The translations under genes and the position numbers were made by a program. The notes beneath the pieces were generated by a model. It ran no database searches. It saw only the letters and a list, made by a program, of their open reading frames with translations, and was not told where the DNA came from. Below are positions 35,410-44,504 of a stretch of DNA of 64,000 nt, piece by piece. Position 1 is the first letter of the stretch. The number at the start of each line of letters is the position of its first letter. The DNA is taken from the NCBI RefSeq assembly GCF_024347215.1, contig NZ_AP025282.1, forward strand, positions 434,001 through 498,000, in the 5' to 3' direction. This stretch comes from Aliamphritea ceti. Its GTDB lineage: Bacteria; Pseudomonadota; Gammaproteobacteria; Pseudomonadales; Balneatricaceae.

Positions 35410-36558
35410 TCAGAGGCAATACTTGCCAATTAACTGCCGCAAAATGTCCACTGTTGGCCGAATTTGATCCATTGCCAGGTATTCATCCGGTTGGTGAGCC
35501 TGATCAATTGAGCCTGGTCCCATGATGATAGTATCCATGCCCAGCGACTGTAAAAACGGCGCTTCAGTGCCAAAAGCGACTGTTGTAGCAGAGTGGCCTG
35601 TTAGTTGTTCAGCACAGCGTACCAGTTCAGATTGTTTGTCGTTCTGAAAGGGTAATATTTCAGGAAACAGGCGATGGTTATTGATGCTGACACCAAAGCG
35701 TTCAGCGACCGGCTGCAGGCGCAGATCAATTGCCTCGCGAAGATTGTCTATATTCATGCCCGGAAGTGGCCGCAGATCGTATTCAAGATCACAGCTACCG
35801 CAAATACGGTTTGGATTATCACCACCATGTATACAGCCCAGATTTAGCGTTGGAACTGTGACCTGAAAAGCGCTGTTCTGATAATTCTGCTGCAGTTCCT
35901 GGCGAAAGCTAATGAGCTCACCCAGTACGGAATGCATTGCTTCTAATGCATTATTACCCAGGCTGGGATCCGAAGAATGACCCGCTTTACCTGTGATTTT
36001 AATACCTTCCATCATCATGCCTTTATGCATGTGAATCGGCTTTAGCCCTGTAGGTTCGCCTATGACAGCGTAGCGTGCTTTTGGATAACCGGCTTCAGCC
36101 AGTGCCCGGGCACCGTCCATTGAGCTTTCTTCATCAGCGGTGGCTAAAATGATCAGAGGCTGCTGTAAAGGTGTGTCAGCATAGGCTTTGGCCGCTTCAA
36201 TAGCGATAGCAATAAAGCCTTTCATGTCACAGCTACCGAGACCGTAGAAACGGTTGTCTTTTTCAGTCAGTTTGAAAGGATCTGAATTCCAGTGTTCTGC
36301 GTTGTAAGGCACGGTATCAGTATGGCCTGACAGAACCAGTCCGCCCGGGCCGCTGCCCAGTGTCGCGATCAGGTTTGCCTTACCTTCATGATTTGCCAGC
36401 GGCATGATTTCAGTGCTGAAACCAAGCTCACTGAGCCAAGCTTCAAGCTTGTGAATCACCCCAAGGTTGCTTTGATCAAGATGCGGCGCGGTACAGCTGA
36501 CGGAGGGTGTGCCAATTAACTCGGTGAGCATAGTAAGCAGTGATGGCACAGTGGACAT
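35410..36558 (-). CDS. argE: Acetylornithine deacetylase
   Basis: Hydrolyses N2-acetylornithine to ornithine in the linear arginine pathway. The 382-residue M20 metallopeptidase has the metal ligand motif SGHTDTVPY near residue 78, DEESSMDGA with the catalytic glutamates, and an internal dimerisation domain (IKITGKAGHSSDPSLG). GGAG is 6 bp before the ATG. Position directly upstream of argA fits an argE-argA operon found in pseudomonads. Confidence 0.95.
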   Translation of the reverse strand: MSTVPSLLTMLTELIGTPSVSCTAPHLDQSNLGVIHKLEAWLSELGFSTEIMPLANHEGKANLIATLGSGPGGLVLSGHTDTVPYNAEHWNSDPFKLTEKDNRFYGLGSCDMKGFIAIAIEAAKAYADTPLQQPLIILATADEESSMDGARALAEAGYPKARYAVIGEPTGLKPIHMHKGMMMEGIKITGKAGHSSDPSLGNNALEAMHSVLGELISFRQELQQNYQNSAFQVTVPTLNLGCIHGGDNPNRICGSCDLEYDLRPLPGMNIDNLREAIDLRLQPVAERFGVSINNHRLFPEILPFQNDKQSELVRCAEQLTGHSATTVAFGTEAPFLQSLGMDTIIMGPGSIDQAHQPDEYLAMDQIRPTVDILRQLIGKYCL

Positions 36559-36647
36559 AGCAACTCCGTCGCAGAGGAAATAAGAACCAGTATTGTGCAG
36601 GCTTTAAGGCGGAGCGTCCAGATGAGAGGATTGGATAGCTAAAAACG

Positions 36648-36675
36648 AAAAAAGCCGGCATACGCCGGCTTTTTA
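36648..36675. terminator. Terminator between pit and argE
   Basis: Stem aaagccggc / gccggcttt with a 4-nt loop and A/T flanks. It lies downstream of the minus-strand pit gene, upstream of argE. Confidence 0.8.
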
Positions 36676-36694
36676 GATCAATCTGTAATATTTC

Positions 36695-37960
36695 TTAGCT
36701 GAACATACCTTTCAGCATGAAGAAGAACATAATCGCCAGACCCGCACCTGCCGGCAGTGTTACTACCCAGGATGCGAAGATAGTACCGATAACCCGTAAA
36801 TTCAGTGCTGACAGACCACGCGCCAGGCCTACACCCAGTACTGCACCTACTAATGTGTGGGTAGTGGAAATTGGCAAGCCAGTGCCTGATGCGAATACAA
36901 CGGTAGTTGCTGCTGCCAGAGTGGCTGCGAAGCCGCGGCTTGGCGTCAGTTCGGTAATATTGTTACCAACAGTTGCGATAACTTTATGGCCGTACATAAC
37001 CAGACCGGCAACGATACCGCCGCCACCTAATAGCAGGATCCATACAGGCATTGCTGTTTTCTGTGCCACTTCACCGGCAGAGGAAACAACACCTACTACT
37101 GCAGCCAGAGGACCTACCGCGTTAGCAACGTCGTTAGAACCGTGGGCGAATGCCATTGCGCAGGCAGTGAACATCATCAGTACGCCAAACACTTTTTCAA
37201 CGCTGGCAAAGTGATATTCTTTGTCGTCTTCTTTGTTGGCTTTGATCTTCTTCAGCATAGTGATGCCGAGTAGCATAGTAACAGCGGCTACGCCGGTTGA
37301 AATAAGGGCGCTAGTGCCGAAACTCAGGTCCAGACCAATGTGTTTCAGGCCTTTGGTGAATGTCACCATAGAGATCATGAAACCCACCAGGAAGATGTAA
37401 TAAGGCACGTACTTCTTGGCGTTTTTAAATGGCTCTTCTGTATCCAGTATCAGCCTTTGTACGCTGCGGAACAGGAAGAAGGCTATTAACCCTGCGGTGA
37501 CGGGTGAGACAACCCAGCTGGCAACGATTTTGCCTACTTTGCCCCAGTTAACCGCATCTACGCCTACACCTACTGCGGCGAAGCCAACAATGGCACCAAC
37601 AATGGTGTGAGTAGTTGATACAGGCCAGCCAAAGGCTGTTGCAACTAATAGCCAGATACCGGCGGCTAACAAGGCCGATAACATGCCGTACACCAGCAGC
37701 TCTGGTGTTCCGGAGAGCATTGCCGGATCAATGATGCCTTTACGGATGGTTGCAGTTACTGCGCCACCTGCCAGGTAAGCACCGGCAAATTCGAAAACGA
37801 TAGCGATCATGATCGCCTGTTTCAGAGTAAGTGCCTTGGAACCTACAGAGGTACCCATAGCGTTGGCTACGTCGTTCGCACCGACGCCCCAGGCCATAAA
37901 GAAGCCAAAAATACATGCCATGATGACAAGGATGTCACCGTATTCTGCGATAATGGTCAT
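36695..37960 (-). CDS. pit: Low-affinity inorganic phosphate transporter, PiT family
   Basis: Proton- or metal-coupled phosphate permease of the inner membrane. The 421-residue protein has the duplicated PiT signatures GANDVANAMGTSVG (about 27) and GSNDVANAVGP (about 270), and the matching STTHTIVGA and STTHTLVGA repeats, over about ten membrane segments. It is 32 bp downstream of a DUF47 (PhoU-like) gene, a standard pairing in bacteria. AGGAAA ribosome binding site. Confidence 0.95.
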   Translation of the reverse strand: MTIIAEYGDILVIMACIFGFFMAWGVGANDVANAMGTSVGSKALTLKQAIMIAIVFEFAGAYLAGGAVTATIRKGIIDPAMLSGTPELLVYGMLSALLAAGIWLLVATAFGWPVSTTHTIVGAIVGFAAVGVGVDAVNWGKVGKIVASWVVSPVTAGLIAFFLFRSVQRLILDTEEPFKNAKKYVPYYIFLVGFMISMVTFTKGLKHIGLDLSFGTSALISTGVAAVTMLLGITMLKKIKANKEDDKEYHFASVEKVFGVLMMFTACAMAFAHGSNDVANAVGPLAAVVGVVSSAGEVAQKTAMPVWILLLGGGGIVAGLVMYGHKVIATVGNNITELTPSRGFAATLAAATTVVFASGTGLPISTTHTLVGAVLGVGLARGLSALNLRVIGTIFASWVVTLPAGAGLAIMFFFMLKGMFS

Positions 37961-37992
37961 GGAAATTTCCTATCGGGAAAAAAGAGAAAACG

Positions 37993-38673
37993 TTACTTGG
38001 CCAGTAGCAGCTGTAAACGGCTGCCTACCTGTTGAGCTTTGTCTGCCAGATCACCTACCAGATTAATAATCTGATACATGAACATGGCATCAATTGGGTG
38101 CAGTTCTTTTTCTACCGTGAATAAAGCCGAGCGGGCCTGACGTTCCATTTCGTCTGCATTGTGTTCGAGATCATCGATCTCGTGGATCATCTGTTCCACT
38201 ACGTCCACTTCATGACCGCTGAAACCAGAAGTCACCAGTTCATCCAGTCCGTTCAGCGCTTTTAGCGCCTGAGCAGAAGTTTTTAGAGATACTGCCAGAT
38301 AATCTTTCATGATTGGCTGAATCGCTTCAGGAATGCTCATCTGACGTCCCAACATCAGACCTGCGATATCTTTTGCACGGTTGGCAATTTTATCTTGCAT
38401 GCGCAACAGGTCCAGCAGATCAGTACGGGGTACTGGCAGGAACAGGCCGCGAGGCAATTGCTGACGAACATCCTTTTTCAGGGTATCGGCTTCATTTTCC
38501 AGACGCGCGATATTTTGCTGCAGGCGTTCAGCTTCTTTCCAGTCGTTGGCCATTACAGCATCAAAGAATGGAATCAGTTCAATGGCACAGGCATGCGCTT
38601 TGGCAATGTGTTCCTGCATCGGCTTGAATGGGGAGCTGGCAAACAGCTGAAAAATCGAGTTGTTAGTAACCAT
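37993..38673 (-). CDS. DUF47 family PhoU-like protein (TIGR00153)
   Basis: A 226-residue cytoplasmic all-alpha protein resembling PhoU, with long heptad-rich helices (QNIARLENEADTLKKDVR; MIHEIDDLEHNADEMERQAR). Members are almost always encoded next to Pit transporters and are thought to regulate phosphate flux. It is the promoter-proximal gene of the DUF47-pit operon. Metal-binding acid residues in the E-x3-D-type repeats are present (EIDDLEHNADEME). Confidence 0.9.
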   Translation of the reverse strand: MVTNNSIFQLFASSPFKPMQEHIAKAHACAIELIPFFDAVMANDWKEAERLQQNIARLENEADTLKKDVRQQLPRGLFLPVPRTDLLDLLRMQDKIANRAKDIAGLMLGRQMSIPEAIQPIMKDYLAVSLKTSAQALKALNGLDELVTSGFSGHEVDVVEQMIHEIDDLEHNADEMERQARSALFTVEKELHPIDAMFMYQIINLVGDLADKAQQVGSRLQLLLAK

Positions 38674-39073
38674 AATAGGGCTCTTTTTTATTCTCGCTCA
38701 GGGCAAAATTGGCGCGAGTATACGCGGCCTTTTAGTAGCTTTGTAGTAAAAATGACACGAAATAGTCACATCTGAGAAGGCTGAAACTGACAATTTTCAA
38801 AGGCGGTGATGTAAGTCTATGAATCTAATGATTTTTATTAGATTTTCTTAAAATGTCTATAAGGCAAAAAAAATTGTTATTCAGAAAGTTCCCGGGTTTA
38901 TATGAGTATTTTTAACAGAACTGCCTGAGTATCAGTGACTTAACTCAGTAAGAGTGATGACAGAGTTAGTCAGATGCGTGGATATCAGGTAAATTGGCTC
39001 TGACCGACCGCAATACAAAAGCTGCTGTGCGACTTCATTGGTTGTACAGGAGGTTCTACAAGAGTGACGGAAC
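38674..39073. other. Divergent region between DUF47 and glnE
   Basis: 400 bp without a supported gene. It contains an 8-bp perfect inverted repeat (aatctaat 38822-38829, attagatt 38837-38844, 7-nt loop) followed by a short T-rich run. No convincing Pho box was found. Confidence 0.45.
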
Positions 39074-42010
39074 ATGCCTACACCGAAAATTGATACTTTA
39101 CCTACCAGTCTTCAGGAGTTTGTACAGCAACGCTGGCAGCAACTGGAGGAACGCTGTTCACTGGAATTACTGGATACTGCTCAGGTTGCGGATCTGGTCA
39201 CAGTGATTGTTGGTAGTGATTATGTGGTCGATCAGTTTTCCCGTCATTCTGATGTATTTACCGAGTTGCTTAGTAGCGGTGACCTTTACCGCAGATTTTC
39301 GCTGGATGATTATCAGCAGCAACTGAGCGCACGGCTTGAGCCTGTTGACACTGAAGAGCAGCTGCATAGCGTGTTACGTAAATTCCGTCAGCGGCAAATG
39401 ATCCGCATTATCTGGCGGGATTTGACCCGCAGTGCCGATATGCGTGAAACCACCGGAGATTTATCCGATCTTGCAGATACCTGTATTGATTTAGCACTGG
39501 GATGGTTGCATGAAGAATGCTGTCGTCGCTGGGGAACACCATACTGTTATGCCAGTGAAGGACAGGCCGCTGAACCTCAGCAGCTGATTGTACTGGGGAT
39601 GGGCAAGTTGGGCGCGCATGAGCTGAATCTGTCTTCCGATATCGATCTGATCTTTGCCTATCCGGAAAAAGGTGAAACCCGGGATGGGCGTCGTTGCCTG
39701 GCGAATCAGGATTTTTTCAGTCGTTTGGGTCAGAAGCTTATTCAGGCGCTGGATAATATTACCGCTGACGGTTTTGTGTTCCGTACCGATATGCGTTTGC
39801 GGCCTTATGGCGCAAGTGGTCCGCTGGTATGCAGTTTTGCCGCGATGGAAGAATACTATCAGGATCAGGGGCGGGACTGGGAACGTTATGCCATGATCAA
39901 AGCTCGAGTAGTGGGTGGCGATAAGATAAAAGGGGCGGAATTACAGGATATTCTGAGACCGTTCGTCTATCGCAAATATATCGACTTCAGTGCTTTTGAA
40001 TCCCTGCGTAGTATGAAGGAAATGATCAACCGTGAAGTACGACGTAAAGGTCTGAGCGGTAATGTGAAGTTAGGTGCCGGTGGCATTCGGGAAGTAGAGT
40101 TTGTTGCCCAGGCATTTCAGCTGATCAGGGGAGGGCGTGATCCACGCTTACAGCAACGTGAGTTACTGAATATTCTGCCATTGTTACCTGAGTCTGTTGG
40201 TATGCCGCAGCAGGCAGTTACAGAACTAACGGATGCCTACATCTTTTTGCGTAATGCTGAACACTGCATACAGGCCGTGGCCGATAAGCAGACACAGGAA
40301 CTGCCACAGGATGACGCGGGTCAGCAGCGTCTGGCCTGTAGCATGGGATGCACAGACTGGGCTGACTTCTTAGCTTTGTTGGATGTGCACCGCGACCGTG
40401 TAACAGAACACTTTGGCCATGTGATAGCGCCGGCGGAAGAAGAGGGCGACGAGGATCATAATCAGGATAAAGAATGGTTGCTCCTCTGGCAGGCGGAAGA
40501 TGAAGAAGATGGCGGCCTGAATGTATTTGTAGAACATGGTTTTGATGAGCCGGAAGTGGCTTGTAAATATTTTAATGATCTGAAGTCCAGCCGTGGTGTG
40601 CAGATGATGCAGGCAATTGCCCGTGACCGTCTTTGTGCAGTGCTGCCGCGGCTAATGCATGATGTCGCGCAGGTAGATAATGCGGCAGAAACACTGGGCC
40701 GTGTATTGCAGTTGATACGGGCAGTGCTACGCCGTTCGGCGTATCTGGTGCTGCTGGCTGAAAACCCCGGTGCACTGAAACAGTTAGTACGTTTATGTTC
40801 TGCCAGTGCCTGGTTTGCAGAAACTCTGACTAAACAGCCGGTTTTACTGGATGAGCTAATTGATCAGCGGGCGCTGTATAACCCACCGACCAAAGATGAA
40901 CTGCGGGCGGAACTGCGTCAGCAGTTATTACGGATTCCTGAAGAAGATACAGAACAGCTGATGGAAGCGCTGCGATACTTTAAAAGTGCTCACGCTTTAC
41001 GGGTCGCCGCGGCTGATATCACAGGTGCATTGCCATTAATGAAGGTAAGTGATTATCTGACCTGGCTGGCAGAAGCTATTCTGGAAGTTGTGCTGGATAT
41101 GGCATGGCGTCTGATGACTGAAAAGCATGGTGTGCCTTTTAAAAGGGCTGGTGTGCCTTGTGATCCTGACTTTATTGTTGTTGGTTACGGCAAGATGGGC
41201 GGTATAGAGCTGTCTTATGGCTCAGATCTGGATCTGGTTTTCGTTCATGACGCTGAACTTAGCCTGTTCACGCCGGGTGATAAATCTATTGCTAACTCGG
41301 TGTTTTTTACACGTCTGGGACAGCGGATTATCCATATCCTGAATACATTCACGGCAGGGGGGCAGCTGTATGAAGTAGATATGCGCCTGCGGCCGAGCGG
41401 TAATTCCGGCTTACTGGTCAGCTCCTTACGTGCTTTTGAGGAATATCAGCAGAAAGAAGCCTGGACCTGGGAGCATCAGGCATTGGTCAGAGCGCGGGTA
41501 ATAGCTGGTTCAGAAGAGCTGGGTAAGCGGTTTGAATCAGTACGTGAGCAAATAATCGGAAAACCACGTGACGTACATGAACTGGCTGATGAAGTGGTGA
41601 AAATGCGTGAGAAGATGCGTACTCATTTGGGATCTTCTGAGAAAGAAGCGGAACAGGCTTTCAATCTGAAACAGGACCGTGGTGGCATTGTCGATATTGA
41701 GTTTCTGGTGCAGTTTTCAGCACTGGCTTATTCAGCTAAACACTCTAATCTCATGGAGTTTACAGATAACATCCGTATTCTGGATGCAATGGAAGCCAGT
41801 GGAGTGATTGCGCCGGCAGAGGCTGATATTCTGCGTGAAGCCTATAAAGCTTTCCGGGCATTGGGTCATCGCCAGACCTTACAGGATAAATCCAATACCG
41901 TGAGTGATCATGATCTGGAAGACTACCGGGAAGCTGTGACTGAGCTTTGGCAACGGCAGGTGCTGAATCATGCAAGCCCTGACGTATTGGACAATAGCAG
42001 TCAGGCATAG
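39074..42010 (+). CDS. glnE: Bifunctional glutamine synthetase adenylyltransferase/deadenylase
   Basis: Adds and removes AMP on glutamine synthetase in answer to PII and glutamine. The 978-residue protein has two nucleotidyltransferase domains: deadenylase GMGKLGAHELNLSSDIDLIF from about residue 175 and adenylylase GYGKMGGIELSYGSDLDLVF from about residue 704, each followed by the catalytic D-x-D pair and a helical domain. Full length compared with E. coli GlnE (946). It stands alone and is followed by a terminator. Confidence 0.97.
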   Translation: MPTPKIDTLPTSLQEFVQQRWQQLEERCSLELLDTAQVADLVTVIVGSDYVVDQFSRHSDVFTELLSSGDLYRRFSLDDYQQQLSARLEPVDTEEQLHSVLRKFRQRQMIRIIWRDLTRSADMRETTGDLSDLADTCIDLALGWLHEECCRRWGTPYCYASEGQAAEPQQLIVLGMGKLGAHELNLSSDIDLIFAYPEKGETRDGRRCLANQDFFSRLGQKLIQALDNITADGFVFRTDMRLRPYGASGPLVCSFAAMEEYYQDQGRDWERYAMIKARVVGGDKIKGAELQDILRPFVYRKYIDFSAFESLRSMKEMINREVRRKGLSGNVKLGAGGIREVEFVAQAFQLIRGGRDPRLQQRELLNILPLLPESVGMPQQAVTELTDAYIFLRNAEHCIQAVADKQTQELPQDDAGQQRLACSMGCTDWADFLALLDVHRDRVTEHFGHVIAPAEEEGDEDHNQDKEWLLLWQAEDEEDGGLNVFVEHGFDEPEVACKYFNDLKSSRGVQMMQAIARDRLCAVLPRLMHDVAQVDNAAETLGRVLQLIRAVLRRSAYLVLLAENPGALKQLVRLCSASAWFAETLTKQPVLLDELIDQRALYNPPTKDELRAELRQQLLRIPEEDTEQLMEALRYFKSAHALRVAAADITGALPLMKVSDYLTWLAEAILEVVLDMAWRLMTEKHGVPFKRAGVPCDPDFIVVGYGKMGGIELSYGSDLDLVFVHDAELSLFTPGDKSIANSVFFTRLGQRIIHILNTFTAGGQLYEVDMRLRPSGNSGLLVSSLRAFEEYQQKEAWTWEHQALVRARVIAGSEELGKRFESVREQIIGKPRDVHELADEVVKMREKMRTHLGSSEKEAEQAFNLKQDRGGIVDIEFLVQFSALAYSAKHSNLMEFTDNIRILDAMEASGVIAPAEADILREAYKAFRALGHRQTLQDKSNTVSDHDLEDYREAVTELWQRQVLNHASPDVLDNSSQA

Positions 42011-42040
42011 AGTTTTTAACTGAATTCGTTGGCATTAAAT

Positions 42041-42071
42041 AAAAACGGCGACTTAGAGGTCGCTGTTTTTA
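42041..42071 (+). terminator. Rho-independent terminator after glnE
   Basis: Stem aaaaacggcgac / gtcgctgttttt (one G-T pair) with a 7-nt loop and trailing T run, 30 bp after the glnE stop. Confidence 0.8.
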
Positions 42072-42193
42072 TTTGTAAACCCGTATTTTACTTGGGTTGT
42101 GATGGATTTGGTTTAGTAGGTTTGATTAGTATTCAGTAGCCGGAAAGCTGTTTGTGCCACACTGTTAATACAGGTTTAAAAGGGAGATAGATT

Positions 42194-43234
42194 ATGCCGG
42201 TATCAGCATCTGGTTTAAAAGATGCGGTTAGCAAAGGTTTGTTGCGGGAAGAGCAGTTAACACCTTTATTAAGTCATCTGCGGGACTGGGATGCGGCCCA
42301 TGGCCAGCAGCCAAGGTTTGATTTTACCCACTTACTTTATTATCTGGGTGGTTTGATTGCCATTGGCGCCATGAGCCTGTTCATGAATCTGGGATGGGAA
42401 GAGTTCGGTGGCTGGGGCATTGTTGGGTTATGTGCCATCTATGCGTTGGCAGGCCTGCTGCTGACTAATCGTTTTCGGGATAAAGGTTATCTGATTCCGG
42501 CAGGTATCTGTGCCGCGTTTGTGCTTACACTGACGCCGCTGGCAGTTTATGGTTTCCAGCAAGGGATGGGCTGGTGGCCGGATGATACGGTATATCGTGA
42601 ATATCATCGGCATATAAAGTTTTTATGGATTTACATGGAACTGGCTACCTTGCTTGCAGGTGCAATACTACTGTTTAGCTATCGTTTCCCATTTTTGATG
42701 ATGCCGGTCGCTGTGACGTTATGGTACATGGCTATGGATCTGGCGGAGCTGGTTTTAGAAAACGGTTTTGGCTGGCAAGAACGACGCATGTTTACCTGTT
42801 GGTTTGGTCTAGGTATTACGCTGTTTGCTCTTTGGGTGGATATTCGTGCTCGACGTAGTCTGGATTATGCTTTTTGGTTGTATCTGTTTGGTGTATTAGC
42901 TTTTTGGGGTGGGTTGACCGCTCAGCATTCAGACAGTGAACTGAATAAGTTTTTGTATTTTTGTATGAGTGTTTCGCTGATTGGCTGTGGCGCAGTGCTG
43001 ATGCGAAAAGTGTTTGTTGTCTTCGGCGCGATCGGTTGCTGTCTGTATCTGGGGCATCTGGCGAATGAGGTATTTAAAGACAGCTGGCTATTCCCTATAG
43101 CGCTGACCTTTATTGGTTTGGGAATCATCTATCTGGGTATTCTCTGGCAAAAGAATGAGCAGGACATTACTGTTTCTGTTCGTCGTTTTTTACCGGCCTC
43201 TATTCGAGATTTATTGGAAGCCCGTCATGGCTAA
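42194..43234 (+). CDS. Polytopic membrane protein, DUF2157-like
   Basis: A 346-residue protein that starts with a 45-residue cytoplasmic segment (SKGLLREEQLTPLLSHL, the helical pattern of DUF2157 N-termini) followed by about nine transmembrane helices. The final residues are polar (SVRRFLPASIRDLLEARHG). I do not recognise a specific family member and no function can be given. GGGAG sits before the ATG. Flanked by terminators, so monocistronic. Confidence 0.65.
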   Translation: MPVSASGLKDAVSKGLLREEQLTPLLSHLRDWDAAHGQQPRFDFTHLLYYLGGLIAIGAMSLFMNLGWEEFGGWGIVGLCAIYALAGLLLTNRFRDKGYLIPAGICAAFVLTLTPLAVYGFQQGMGWWPDDTVYREYHRHIKFLWIYMELATLLAGAILLFSYRFPFLMMPVAVTLWYMAMDLAELVLENGFGWQERRMFTCWFGLGITLFALWVDIRARRSLDYAFWLYLFGVLAFWGGLTAQHSDSELNKFLYFCMSVSLIGCGAVLMRKVFVVFGAIGCCLYLGHLANEVFKDSWLFPIALTFIGLGIIYLGILWQKNEQDITVSVRRFLPASIRDLLEARHG

Positions 43235-43259
43235 ACAAGCAGCTAAGCTTGAGTCTAAA

Positions 43260-43290
43260 TAAAAAGCCCGTGGTAGGACGGGCTTTTTAT
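43260..43290. terminator. Terminator between membrane protein and PLP enzyme
   Basis: Stem aaaaagcccg / cgggcttttt with an 8-nt loop; convergent genes end at 43234 and 43315. Confidence 0.85.
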
Positions 43291-43314
43291 TAACAGTAAA
43301 AAGTTATTGGCTTA

Positions 43315-44484
43315 TCAGGTTGAAATAGCTTCCAGTGCATGATCAAGCTCTGCAATCAGATCTTCTACTGCTTCGGCTCCTACGGATAAACGTAATAAAC
43401 CTTCGGTGATACCCACCGCATACTTCTCTTCTACAGGCATGCCGCCGTGACTCATAGTGAAGGCGTGATTAATCATACTTTCCACACCTCCTAAAGAATC
43501 TGCCAGAACAAAATATTTTAGTCGGCCGATGACTGCTTTTGCTTCTTCAAGACCACCTTTCAGGCGAATGGCAACAACCGCACCGCCGGTTTTCATTTGT
43601 TGTTTGCAGAGTGCATGTTGCGGGTGGCTTGGCAGTCCTGGGTAAAATACCTGCTCTATCGCCGGGTGCTGCTCCAGATGTTCTGCAATAGTCTGCGCGT
43701 TGCTACTCTGGCGCTGCATTCGCAGGTCCAGTGTCTTCAGTCCGCGCAGGGCAAGGTAGCTGTCGAAGGGGCCCTGAATAGCGCCGACTGCCATAGCGAT
43801 GTATTGCAGACGCTTATGCAGTTCTGGGGTTGCTGCAACGACAGCACCGCCAATCAGATCTGAATGCCCACCGACGTATTTGCTGGTGGAATGCATGACC
43901 AGATCAATGCCGAATTTTATTGGCTGCTGGTTCCAGGGAGAAGAAAACGTGTTATCTACGCAGGTAAGGATTTGATGTTGCTTGGCTAACTCAGCAACAC
44001 TCTGCATGTCTACAAGTTTAAGCAGTGGATTTGTCGGGCTTTCAATCCAGATCAGGGCTGTGTTGTCCTGAATGGCTGCTTCTACGGCGGTAAGGTCGTT
44101 CAGATCGACGTAGCTGGTGGTGAATCCAGACGTTTTGCTACGGCAATCTTCTAATAAACGAAAAGTACCACCATAAACGCTGGCGGTTACTATGACATGA
44201 GCATCCCTGGGTAACAGCTCCATCACAGATGCCGTGGCTGCCATACCAGAAGCACAGGCAATGGCACCTGCGCCACCTTCCAGCTCCGCCAAACAGGACT
44301 CCAGCGCATGACGGGTTGGATTTTCGCCGCGGCTGTAACCGAACTCCTGTGGTGCGCCGATATTTTCTTTGATGAATGAACTGGCGGTGACCACCGGCGG
44401 CATAATTGCGTTGTAGGCCGGATCTTTCTGCTCTCCGGCATGGATAACCTGAGTAGCGAATTGTGCGTGTTTAGTGTCAGACAT
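43315..44484 (-). CDS. Cys/Met metabolism PLP enzyme (cystathionine gamma-lyase/synthase type)
   Basis: A 389-residue fold-type I PLP enzyme. ATG 44484 (MSDTKHAQFATQVIHAGE) has GGAAAG 4 bp upstream; the alternative ATG 44505 overlaps the stop of the MFS gene (TGATG). PLP lysine is in STSKYVGGHSDLIGG (near residue 205), preceded by SVYGGTF and VDNTFSSPWNQQP. The Cys typical of methionine gamma-lyase (YGCTF) is Gly, so a cystathionine gamma-lyase or synthase is more likely. It is downstream of an MFS transporter, and a MocR regulator is divergent. Confidence 0.88.
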   Translation of the reverse strand: MSDTKHAQFATQVIHAGEQKDPAYNAIMPPVVTASSFIKENIGAPQEFGYSRGENPTRHALESCLAELEGGAGAIACASGMAATASVMELLPRDAHVIVTASVYGGTFRLLEDCRSKTSGFTTSYVDLNDLTAVEAAIQDNTALIWIESPTNPLLKLVDMQSVAELAKQHQILTCVDNTFSSPWNQQPIKFGIDLVMHSTSKYVGGHSDLIGGAVVAATPELHKRLQYIAMAVGAIQGPFDSYLALRGLKTLDLRMQRQSSNAQTIAEHLEQHPAIEQVFYPGLPSHPQHALCKQQMKTGGAVVAIRLKGGLEEAKAVIGRLKYFVLADSLGGVESMINHAFTMSHGGMPVEEKYAVGITEGLLRLSVGAEAVEDLIAELDHALEAIST

Positions 44485-44504
44485 AGTACTTTCCAAGTTA
44501 ATCA

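Noticed and set aside
38740..38775. Pho-box-like text upstream of DUF47-pit (gtgtcat and tgtgac half-sites on the minus strand)
   Set aside because: Half-site spacing is 13 bp, not the expected 11, and only one half-site matches well.
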